A stretch of 64,000 nt of DNA. Source: Pseudoips prasinana. Lineage: Eukaryota > Arthropoda > Insecta > Lepidoptera > Nolidae. The stretch is taken from the NCBI GenBank assembly GCA_951640165.1, contig OX621240.1, positions 9,250,713 to 9,314,712 on the forward strand, in the 5' to 3' direction. A model generated the notes under the pieces. It searched no databases and had not been told where the DNA came from. It worked only from the letters and a program-made list of their open reading frames with translations. Shown here piece after piece: positions 38,401 through 50,400 of this stretch (its first letter is position 1; each line of letters begins with the position of its first letter). Both the position numbers and the translations under genes were made by a program.

Positions 38401-41400
38401 CCATTTTTTTTCTTATTTCTTTGAAGATGATTTGCTCGAACAAATAGTAAATGAATCCAACAAGTATGCAATACAAATAAATGCTAACTTCACCGATACT
38501 ATTACCGTCTTGGAGCTTCGTAAATTTTTAGGCATACTTATCTATTCTTCTGTCTACCATTTCCCAAGTGTGCGATCGTATTGGTCAGCAAAAGCTAGAT
38601 TTGCACCTATCGCAGATACTATGACTGTAAATCGCTTTGAAAAAATTCGCCAAATTTTCCATATGAATGATAACGTACATCACCTTCCCGTTAGTCATTC
38701 TAATCACGACAGATTGCACAAGATCAGACCTGTGATCGATTATCTGAACAAAAGATTTGTGACTGTTCCTTTTGAGCATAGACTATCTCTAGATGAACAA
38801 ATGTGTGCAACCAAGATTTCACACTTCATGAAGCAATACTTACCAAACAAACCCCATAAGTGGGGTTTCAAATTTTTTGTCTTATGTTGCTTGATGGGAT
38901 ACGCGTACAGGTTTGAGATCTATTCAGGGGCACAAACTATTGAAAGATTACAAAATGAACCTGATTTAGGTGTCGTGTCCAACACAGTCATCCGTTTGTT
39001 GCGATCTGTTCCTCGAAAAGTAAATCATATCGTGTATTTCGATAACTTTTATACAAATTGTGCTCTACTCTATTATCTTTGGGGAGAAGGAATCTACTGC
39101 TTGGGCACTGTGCAAAGAAATAGACTAGGAAAGACCTGCAAGTTGCCAGAAAAAAAAGACGTAATGAAAGCTGATGTTCCCAGAGGGTCATACTGTGAAA
39201 ATGTTACTCATTATAATGGATTAGACCTGGCAGCTACTAGTTGGAAAGACAACAAGCAGGTCTTATTGCTTTCGACGTATGTAGGAGCAGAACCAGTAGA
39301 AACTATCAAACGGTTTGACAAAAAGCAAAAAGCTACTATTGAAATTCCTTGCCCTAGAGTCGTGAAAGAGTACAATGCTCATATGGGCGGCGTCGACCTA
39401 ATGGACAGCTACTTAGGTCGGTACCGCATCAGAATGAAGTCTCGCAAATGGACGACACGAATGTTTTATCATCTGTTAGACATGACGGTCATCAACGCGT
39501 GGGTGCTCTATAAAAAAGTACTGACCAAAAAAGGAGAGAATCCGAAACAAATAATGAATTTAGCTGACTTTAGAACAGATCTAGCAGAATCTCTATGTAA
39601 GTACCAAAGTTATAATCATGATAACAAACGTGGTCGGCCAAGTTCTAGTCGCTTAGAAGAAGTAACCGTCAAGAAAGCAAGAACAACTCGAGCGCATGAA
39701 CAAGCAATGCCAACAAGAGACGTCCGTTTTGACAATGTAGGGCATGAAAGAGAATATTGTAATAAGAGAAATAAGTGTAAATATAATAACTGTCGGAAGT
39801 TGACATCTGTATTGTGTTCAAAATGTAAGGTGTCTTTGTGTGACAACAGAAACAATAATTGTTTCTATTTATTTCATAAAAATTAAAACCAACATTTTTT
39901 TTGAGCTAAATACATGGAGTATCAAAAATGATACTTGAAGTTTTATTAGAAATAAATATATTAAAAGTTGGAAAATATTTTTTTAATTATTTTTCCCGAG
40001 TTTTGTACCCCTAATTCTATTATATATATTTTTTTCAGAATATTTAAAAATTTCATGCATTTAAGGGTTAAGATTAAGATTCATCGCTAAACAAAATTCG
40101 CTTATGAAAATCGGGAACAACGGAAATCTCGTTTTGGGCCCATTCGACGAATCTACGCCTTACTTGATGATCGTTTGGCTTCAATTCTTGCACGAGTTGG
40201 ATTTTGTAAGCACGCAAACCAAGATCCTTCAGCAAAATCTTACATAAAGTGGATGGACACAAATTCAATTCCTGTGCTCGATGGCGGATAGACTCATTCG
40301 GGTCTTCCTCAATGCTACGCTCTACAGCAGCAATAGCTTCTTCTGTACGCACCGTACGGCGTTTCCAGGGATGCGAGTTATCAATAAGAGTAAACGTGGT
40401 GCGAAAACGTTCCATGGTTAATCGAATTAACTGCTCTGATGGACGATTTTGTCGACGATAAAATGGACGCAGTGCGCGATACGTATTCCGCACAGAACCA
40501 TTATTTTCGAAATAAAATTGCACTATTTGCAAGCGTTGGTCAGGCATGAGTCTATTCATGATGTATTGCCAAACCAAACTGAGAACTTGGTCACTTGACA
40601 GCTGTTAAATCGGTCGCCATCTTGAACAGTAATGCCAACTTAAAGTTCTATACCTCTAAAAAAAACCCCTATTACTATATTGATACATACATATATACGT
40701 ATTTACAACAAAATTACTATATGTAAATATATCAGTTATCTGGTTTCAATAGTATTAGCTCTGCTTAGTTTGGCCGTGTGTGAGTTCCAGCTTATTATAA
40801 AAAGAATCATTTAAAAAAAAAATAACAAACTGTTCTTGAAATAGGAAAATAAATATTGGTCAAATTTGGTCAGGCGATAGCCATTTTGTATGGAAAGTAT
40901 TTTATGTATTTTATAATATTATCTCTGTTGATCTATTTTAAAATAATTTGAAATCTTAAAGAGCCACATTTCAGGGTCACCAACTACCTGTACAGCAGCA
41001 CTTAGGCCTACTCTATTTAAAAGTTATCTATTTGGTTAACTGTTAAATTTAAAAAAATGAATTAGGAAAGCTTTTTGACGGTTAACGCCTCTTTCTTAAT
41101 TGCGTGTGCTAAAGAACTATCCGCGCCTATAACTTTGCTCTTCAGACGATCACTGAAGGAAGGTGTCGTGCCATCGATATGGAAATCAGCCTTCATTACA
41201 CCTATCCATAAAAATGGGACCAGAAACGCAGTTACAAATTATAGGCCGATATCCAAATTATGTTATTCCCTGTTCCAGATTATGCAAGACGTACAATTTT
41301 GAAATAGTATTGTCTCACTTGAGCCATTACTTCAGTACCCGACTTTATAGCAAGTTGGAACCTCCGCCTCAAGACTCTGAATCTACCACTATCGATATTG

Positions 41401-44400
41401 ATGACATTGGTAAGCCTGAATGTTGAAATGATTTTGTTTTTCAGCATTTCTTCCCCTTCGATCGCCTAGTAGACTTAATCCTATGTCACCATTTAGGTAC
41501 TTGTTGTTCCCTCAACTCGTATAAATTTCGCACTAAAATCTGTTTCCGATTCCTCAAACGAAACATAAACTCAAAAGGCCATAAGCGACAATTAGAAATA
41601 CTAATGGGAAAATATAGAATTTATTACGTAAGGGGTAGAACTCGCTTTCAAAATAAATAAAACACTAATTAGTCGGTGACATAATGGATATTCTTGAGTG
41701 TGTATTTTAGTATTAATTAATCTACGGTCCCTGCTGCATTCTGTAAATAAACTTATCAATTGTACTGGTTGGATTAAATGGGTATATAGTTATTATCGTC
41801 GTATTGACGGTACTAATGATGACGGAACTCGGTGGTCTAAGGCTGATTTCTGAGTGACGCGCGCGGCACGCGCCGTAGGCTGGCGCGTCTCAACAGCGCG
41901 CGCTTGACGCGCGGACCACTGTGAAGTTTCAGTATCGCGCGTTTCTTTGCAAAGTACAGTTGTGTATAATCGTCATCATGGAGACAAACCGACTAAGAGG
42001 TTTAGCTATTTATTTTTGATTGAAAATAGTGCAACAGCGACGTCGTCGGCCTAGAAGATTGCAAATTGATCCGTTCAATGCCTTAAGGTTACTGAGAGGC
42101 GCCTTCGTAACATTGTTCTCCGATTTACGAGAAGATAATTACAGGTTTTTTAAACATTTTCGCCTTTCGTCTAGACGCAAGACAATATCTTAATACAAGC
42201 TAGACATGACGAAGCCATAAGGGTTCCGTTTATTGCCATTTGGCTACGGAACCCTAAAAATGCCAGCTATTCCGCATCAAGCTAAAGAAGAATCATGTAA
42301 ATCGGATCAAACATCTCCGAGTAATCGGTGTACATACATAAAAAAAATACCAGTAAGCTTGAGAACCTCCTCCTTCCTTTTGAAATCGGTTAAAAATCGT
42401 TACTCTTTTTAAGTGTACGCAACGGCGCGTGCGGGACGTGTCACTCTGAAACTATAGATAGATAGATATCGATTAGATATCGATAACTAAACAAATGAAA
42501 GAAAACCTGTTTGTACAATACAAAAAGTAATATTACTAAAAGCATCAACTGATCTTTTTTATGGTTCCGTAGCCAAATGGCAAAAAACTGAACCCTTATA
42601 GATTCGTCAAGTCTGTCTGTCTGTCCGTATGTCACAGCCACTTTTTCCGAAACTATAAGAGCTGTACTGTTGAAACTTGGTAAGTAGATGTATTCTGTGA
42701 GCCGTATTAAATTTTCACATAAATGTAGAAAAAGAACAATAATTTTGCGGGTTTTTTTCTAAAATCGTGCTCATACATGTGGGGTATCTATGGATAGGTC
42801 TTCAAGAATGATATTGAGGTTTCTAATATTATTTTTTTCTAAACCGAATAGTTTGCGCGAGAGACACTTCCAAAGTGGTAAAATGAGCGTCCAGACCCCT
42901 GTAACTTCTAAAATAAGAGAATAAAATAAAATAGTTGCATAGTAGTTCTGACTATTTACAAGCGCTTTTTTAAAGTCTACGTGAATAAAAACATTATTTA
43001 TTTTATTTTATTTATAAAAAAAAAATATGGTATACATTACCATGCAATCTTCCAACGAAAATTGGTTTGAACGAGATCTAGTTAGTAGTTTATTTTTAAT
43101 ACGTCATAATTCGTAAACCGCAATTTACCTTTCATTTAATCAACTGAAATGCTTGCTGCTACGGAACCCTTCATGGGCAAGTCCAACTCGCACTTGGCCG
43201 GTTTTTTTTTAATTTTGCACGTTGCTCCTTAAGTTACGTCCACTTTTTGTTTCACCTTGTATTGTGTAATTTTTACCGGCTTCAAAAGAACTGGCTTTTT
43301 GTTTATTTTGTATGTATGTTACGCGATTTCTCTGTTATTTGTAAATGGGTTTTAAAAATTTAGGACTTTGGCCCTTTATAAATTTAGTTAAAATTGATCG
43401 CTGCTAAACAAAGTTCAAATCGGTTCAATGTGTTTTTTTCTTTTTTTATCGCATCCAGGGCACGATTTTGACAGGATATTTAGAAGAGTAATTGTGTTGT
43501 TTCCAGTTGCACACAGTCCAGCAGAACTGAGTCGCTGCCTTTCCACCTGCATCTACCATATAACTCAAGGTGCTGCCGACCCGGAGTTAGTACGGAAACA
43601 TATCAAGCTTTGGCCCAAGACCCAACTTTTGAGAGCACCTTTTATCATCGACATAGCACTGACTATGTCCAATAAAGGAGCTGATTTTAGATCTGTTTGT
43701 TTAGATGTAAGTAACTTGTATCTATAATAACACAAACAATTATATAGTACGCCAACATCTAACATCCTTTATATACAGTCGTGGTCAACTAATTAGGGAC
43801 AATCTCCAGTTAAGCCAAATTTGAATATTTTTTTATTTTCCTACGAGTCTTAACAATATTCCATATCTTTTACATGTAAGTGTAATTAGTCATTTATGTG
43901 CGCGATTATACAAACAATAACAACTTCTTAAACATTAAACCTCTTTACAGTATAGCTGATAGATTATCATAGTGCTTTTTGTTCAAAGGATAGGCTGGCC
44001 ATTTAATTAGGGAGACTGAGGTATTGCGTTCTAATTTCAAAATTTGAATTTTAATACTTTTTTGTTTCTTTTCTTATTGTTTCGTGGTCGTTTTGGCGGC
44101 AATCCAGATTTTTTATTTTAAGTTTTGAGAATTATTTTGAAGAAAAATTGGCAATATTTAAATTTGCGATCCAACACTAGGAAAAATTATCATGAAGTTT
44201 GTCGAGCGTGGTTGCTCATACCGAAGGATAGCACAACATTTAAATTGTTCAAAAACTATGGTATGCAATGCAGTGCAACATTTCAAGCGCTATAACACAG
44301 CTTTAAATGTGTCCAGAACAAAAAAAAACGAGAAAACCGACTCCGCAAGAAGATAGAATGATAACTAGGTTAGCTAAGAAAGATCCGTTTCTAGGCTCTA

Positions 44401-47400
44401 TTTTAATTAAACACGAAGTGTTTGGGGCAAACGAAAGAGCCGGTGTATCTGCGAGGACCGTTCGACGACGTTTGGTAGAAGCAGGGTTGTTCGGAAGAGT
44501 GGCTCGCAAAGTACCGTTGTTGAAGAAAGAACATAGAAATGCTCGTTTGGCGTTTGCACGTAAATATGGACATTGGACCTACGCCCAATGGCAACATGTA
44601 CTTTTCTCTGTCGAGACCAAGGTTAATTTGATTTCTTCAGATGGAAGGCAATATGTACAGCATCCTGTAAAAGCGGAAATGAATCCAAGATTCACAAAAA
44701 ACAGGTGAAACATGGCGGTGGTTGGCGTGGTTGTGTGGTGAAACATGGGGGTTCATTTTCTGGACGTGGTGTGGGACCTGTGAGGAAAGTTCAGGGTAAC
44801 TTAGACCAACATCAATACAAGGCAATATTGGAAGAAACTATGCTTCCCTATGCTGAGGAGCATCTCCCTATTATATGGACGTTTCAGTAGGATAACGACC
44901 CGAAACATACCGCCCATTCAGTCAAGTCGTCTGTATCGGTGCTAGATTGGCCAGCAAATAGCCCGGACCTCAACCCAATTGAGCACCTTTGGCAGGAAAT
45001 CAAGAAAAATGTTGCCACTTATCATAATACAAATTTGGATGAACTTCATGAAGCTTTTTATGAGGCATGGGCAAACATTCCTGTCGAAACATGTCAGAAA
45101 CTGATAATGTCTATGCCACATCGGTGTCAAGCGGTAATTACTAACAAAGGTTGATAGTAATTACCGCTGGGTACTGATTTTACACGTAATAAAATGAAGC
45201 TGTTAAAGATATTATAACACTGCAGATTATAAGTTTTGTTTAACTGTATTTTTCATTATACTTTACTGTCCTTAATTAAATGTCCACTACAAAATTGTAC
45301 CTTAATATTTAATACATGTTTAATCTTTGATATTAAATACTTTTTCTATTTATTTAATATTTTATTTACAGCCATTTATAGCATAATAATCGGACCACAT
45401 TATGCAAATAATAGGTGCTGAGAAATATGGTTGCAATATGGGTGCAATAAGGTTTTATATTTATATGTACATAACCGGTTATAGCCCTTCACTATCTTGA
45501 ATGTCCCTAATTAGCTGACCACGACTGTATATAACATCCTTTTATCTGTTCCTGTGTTCAGCAAATAAATGATGATTGATTGATTAAAATTATAAAATAC
45601 CAATAGCATGGAATACAAAATCTAAAACCAGTCAAATTATCTAATTGTAAGAATAATTATTAAGTATAGTGAAATATATCTGGATGTATCGAGGGTGTTC
45701 AATGTGACTTTCTACGAAAAAACTAGCTTATTTTTATTTCTCAGGTAATAAGAGCAGCCATAGAGCAGCACGCGTCAGATGATCTCCGTCGTCGCGAATC
45801 GGCGTGGCTGCGGGCAGTCATACCGCTCGATGTTGATGTGGTCGCGCTACTCAAGGTTATCACTACCGAGAGGTTCGTACATACACCTGGATGTTATTTA
45901 TTCAGTAGATAATGTCCTCTTAGCCGATTTCGGCCATGGCACCAGTCGGCCAGTCTCACAGAAGACTAGCCATTTGCGCGGCACATATTATAGTGCACAA
46001 GTATCTGCACAAACACAGGGGCACTTTCTTCTATATCACTCTCATCATCCGATGTACAGGATCGACGGATTTACGTGCTCTCCGAGGCACGGGGGTGTAA
46101 TACCGCTAACTCCCAGATTTCGGTCTGATACTGAGAAATTTTCTTAATAGAAAAATCCATCCTCTCTGTAGATAATAGCTATTATATACTAGTATTATAT
46201 TACTGCTGTGTGGTGACGGCGACAAATATCAGAATCAGAATATCATCACCCCATCTCATCCCGTGGGGGGCGTAGAAGTCGACCCGAGGGAATATCTACC
46301 TGAGGAAGGGCAGCAGCTTCCTTCTGATTACTATGACTATCTTACTGCGATCGCCAACCCGCCTGCCAAGCGTGGCGATTATGGCATATCCCCTCAAGAC
46401 GATTCTTGAGGGAGGCTTGTCCAGCAGTGGACTTATTTAGCTGTAATGATGATGATGATTATATTACCACTGAGATCCGCAGGCGAATGAAAGAATTGCC
46501 AAGCTGAAGTGGCAGTGGGCAGGGCAAATAGCTCGTAGAACCGACGGCCGTTGGGACAGAAAGGTTTTTGGGTGGCGACTACGAACCGGAAGACGCAGCG
46601 TGGGCAGGCTCCCTATGAGATGGACCGATGAACCTTGTGAGGGTTTCTGGAAGCCGTTGGATGCGGGTAGCTCAAGACTGGCAATTGTGGTGATCTTTAG
46701 GGGAGCCATCCAGCTGATATGATTATTATTTACTTTATTCATTTTCAGCGCCTCTAACCGCCAACTGACAGTAGTAGGCCTCATAAACCTCGCCTTCCTT
46801 CTCCTGTCCGTGTCTCGCGTGAAGCCAGTGGCTCCAGTGTGCTGGTCGCACGGCAAGCTGATTCTAGTACGGCTGAGCAAGTCGCAGCCGGAGACCGCTC
46901 CGCATATACTGACGCAACTCGCTGACAGACTGGCTGGAGATCCACAGAGGCAGTACGCAGGTGGGTAGAAGTAACACCTGGTGTAAAGACAAGATCGCCA
47001 GATTCCTGATTCTTCCATCTAACCAGACAATTGGTAAACGTACTAATATATTTCTAAATTTATTCATCATCCGTCTGATGACTACGGCTTTCTGGAAGAA
47101 ATCGCTATTATGCGATAAGACCGCCAATTGTGCATTATGTTAAATATTAAGTTTTTTTCTGCAAACTGTTTTTTTATATTATGTGCAATGAAGTGTATAT
47201 ATATATATCGTCCACTGTTGGACATGGCCTCTCGCTAAGGTTTTTAGCGTTACCATTTTGAGGAGTTTGCTGTATTCACCGCGCTTGGCATGCGAGTTGG
47301 CGACCGCAGTTAGATGGTAGCTAGTACACAGGTGGCGGTGCTGCCCGACTACCTGCTGTATCCCTTAGTCGCCTTTTACGACACCCACGGTTTCGTAGGG

Positions 47401-50400
47401 GGTGGCCGTGTTATTCTTTTTGGGCTGGAAACACATACATATCTATACATATAATAAAATCGTATGGAAGTCAAAACTGTACATATCGTGTCTGTTTGCC
47501 TGTATGTATACAGACAAACAGACACACAGACAAAAATGCTAAAATCTATATTTATGGCTTCGAATATTCAATAAACAGTTTTGATACAGTTTTGACAGAT
47601 AAACTCAATAAGTACTGCACAGATTTACTTCAAACTGCATGAATATTACTAAGAGGTCGGGTCAACATATAGGCTACATATTATCACGCTATCACCTACG
47701 GCGGAGGAGCTGTGATAATTTATAAAATTTAACGCGGGTAAAACCGCGGGGCACAGCTAGTACATACTACAAGTAGCTGAGATATAAGAATAGCAAATAG
47801 AGATGCCTAATCTAAGTTATGTTGGTTTGATCTACGATTCTAATGAATTGGTAGTTTGCCTGTGGCACGTGGATGTACCAGTGTAAGTGCGATACACAAG
47901 TGTTTCTTATGTTTCCAGGACCTTGCCTTAGTACTTTACAGTACTTATGTATCGTATGGGCAGTGGTTACCCTCGTGTCAGGGTTGTTCAAGCCGTCCAG
48001 GAGGCCTTAGACATAGCTTAACGACTTGTCTAATGACTACAACTGGGACCGACGGTGTAACGTGCCCTCCGAAGCAAGGAGACGCTCTGAAATTAAACCT
48101 CTTTGGCGGTCAACTATCTATGGACTGACCGCGAGCCTAGTTGCTTAACCTCTCTGATCACTTACGGACCGGTGAGAGTATCTAGTTATGTTATAATATT
48201 AGTTTTATGGGTCTCTTTTTTTACAGACTGCCTCTACATCCTCTGCAAGTTGACCCCGGTGTCAGTGGAAAGGTGTACTGAGCTCGGGGTCATCCTAGAG
48301 AACTGCCAGCCGTCACCCACGGACTACAGAGCGGCTAGTTGTGTGTTAGACGCGGTATACCCATTGCTCAACTTCAGCACTCGTACGCGGGACACGCTGG
48401 TCATGGTGTGTCGCAAGGGACTTTACTCTAGGTATGTATGTACATACATATTCAGCACTCGCACGCGGGACACGCTGGTCATGGTGTGTCGCAAGGGACT
48501 TTACTCTAGGTATGTATGTACATACATATTCAGCACTCGCACGCGGGACACGCTGGTCATGGTGTGTCGCAAGGGACTTTACTCTAGGTATGTATGTACA
48601 TACATATTCAGCACTCGCACGCGGGACACGCTGGTCATGGTGTGTCGCAAGGGACTTTACTCTAGGTATGTATGTACATACATATTCAGCACTCGCACGC
48701 GGGAAACGCTGGTCATGGTGTGTCGCAAGGGACTCTACTCTAGGTATTTGTTTTTTTATATTATTTAATAAAGTACCAGGTATAGTACTTTATGTGCATT
48801 ACAATCTAGTCTAGAGACTAATAAGTAATTTTATATTAACCTAAACTTCTACATAAACATAATTAATTCTAAGAATCAGTCCACCGACTTTCCTTAGTCA
48901 TATTTGTTAAGGGGAAGACACTTTGTTCATGTGTTCTTTATAATTACATTATTGCTATCACTAATCACTAAATACACTAATCACTAATCACGACACTAGT
49001 TCATAGGGTTTTGTTCTCTTTAAACGTCTCACTAGCTCTGTAATGTCGAGGAGCTGGATGGCCTCGATGTTCACATGATGTAGAAGCCTATGTTCATGAG
49101 CTGTAGCGTAATTTCGAATGGTCTCTGCAACGGAGTCCATCTTTAGATCGGATTTACTCTAGGTATGTATGTACATACATATACACGGGTGGCCGAGGAG
49201 TCGACGTTCAAACGCAAAATTTAGATACTTTATGATGAGGAGTAACCAAATCACCCCCATGTATGTTTTAAGATTTTGCGTAGATTTCGAGATAGAATTT
49301 TTTAAATGATTTTTTTCGTAAATTTCACCTCACATCAGTTTTCGATTTTTTAGGGTTCCGTAGCCAAATGGCAAAGAGGGAACCCTTATAGATTCGTCAT
49401 GTCTGTCTGTCTGTCCGTATGTCACAGCCACTTTTTTCCGAAACTATAAGAGCTGTACTGTTGAAACTTGGTAAGTAGATGTATTCTGTGAACCGCATTA
49501 AGATTTTCACACAAAAATAGAAAAAGAACAATAATTTCGGGGGTATATAGAACTGAAACTCAAAAAAAAAATTTCGTCGTACCGATACATGTGGGGTATG
49601 TATGGATAGGTCTTCAAAAATTATATTAAGGTTTTCCAATATATATTTTTTTAAACTGAATAGTAATCGCGAGAGACGCTTCCAAAGTTGTAAAAAGAGT
49701 GTCCCCCCCTGTAACTTCTAAAATAAGAGAATGATAAATCTTAAAAAATATATATGATGTACCACTATGCAAACTAACAAAGAAAATTGGTTTGAACGAG
49801 ATCTAGTATGTAGTTTTTTTTATTACGTTATAAATCGTAATCTGCCATTTACCTTCCATTTAATCAGATGAAATACTTGCTGTAACCCTTCATGGGCGAG
49901 TCCGACTCGCACTTGGCCGGTTTTTTCTCGTTCTATTGAACATTTCTGGTTCAGTTTTTATGTAATAACTAATAAGCATAGTTTAACCCCATAAAATTAT
50001 GGTTTATTTAGATAAACCACTTATCTTAGAATTTATTCGAAAGTCCAAAATTAGGGTTTGAGCGCAGGACTCATAAATTTTCAAAGTATCAAAAACACGC
50101 GAAATCGTAGAACATATATGGGGGTGATTCGGATACTCCTCATTTTGAAGTATCTAAATTTTGCGTTTGAATGTCAACTCCTCGCTCAGCCTGTCTAGTA
50201 ATATTATCTGTGTTTATGTGTCTAACCAGTTTGACTTATTCAGGCTTCGCTTTATCCTGGTAGGGATAAATTACATTTTAAATATCCCTGCTATGTCTCT
50301 AATAATTATTAGATATTATTTATTTGACTGCATGTGTGGCGCAGCGGCTAAGGCAATCGCCTAGCCGTTTCGTGTCGCAGGTTCGAGTCCCGCGCCGGAC

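Larger units (their letters stand above)
37457..40067 (+). mobile_element. piggyBac element with TTAA target duplication, transposase intact
   Basis: 2611 bp, flanked by TTAA at 37453-37456 and 40068-40071. Terminal inverted repeats CCCTTAAATGCAT / ATGCATTTAAGGG. Just inside each end is an 18-bp palindrome (37472-37489 and 39918-39935), with a third, imperfect copy at 37823-37840, upstream of the ORF. It is inserted immediately beside the N-terminal half of the split transposon at 40072. Confidence 0.92.
31722..40669 (-). mobile_element. DD41D-type Tc1/mariner element split by a 7.6-kb nested insertion
   Basis: The ends match as inverted repeats: left gggtgttttgttagaggtat with agaacttt, right complement ggggttttttttagaggtat with agaactttaa. 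The left part (31722-about 32436) holds the C-terminal transposase and the right part (40072-40669) the N-terminal half, both on the minus strand. Together they make about 1.3 kb, a normal size. The break falls just after the first catalytic Asp (FSDE / AHFWLNG). The simplest reading is one element interrupted by a LINE and then a piggyBac. Two separate truncated copies cannot be excluded. Confidence 0.65.
29942..43458 (+). other. FANCI: FANCI intron 5 (13.5 kb), transposon nest
   Basis: Contents in order: SINE A (30086), LINE on minus (30215-31700), half of a DD41D-type transposon (31722-32436), LINE on plus (about 32740-37150), another LINE tail (37290-37452), piggyBac (37457-40067), the other half of the transposon (40072-40669), a SINE tail (about 40690-40790), an RT fragment (41075), a Harbinger piece (41840) and a dispersed repeat (42558). 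Confidence 0.75.

Noticed and set aside
46464..47018. 184-codon minus-strand ORF
   Set aside because: It is antisense to FANCI exon 8 and an RTE fragment; no independent similarity.
48434..48814. 126-codon ORF in the exon 9 array
   Set aside because: Alternative-frame shadow of the same tandem repeats; the FANCI frame is the one that matches the family.
50331..50400. tRNA gene (plus strand)
   Set aside because: No paired acceptor stem end after the B box; continues into a repeat body shared with 55199.
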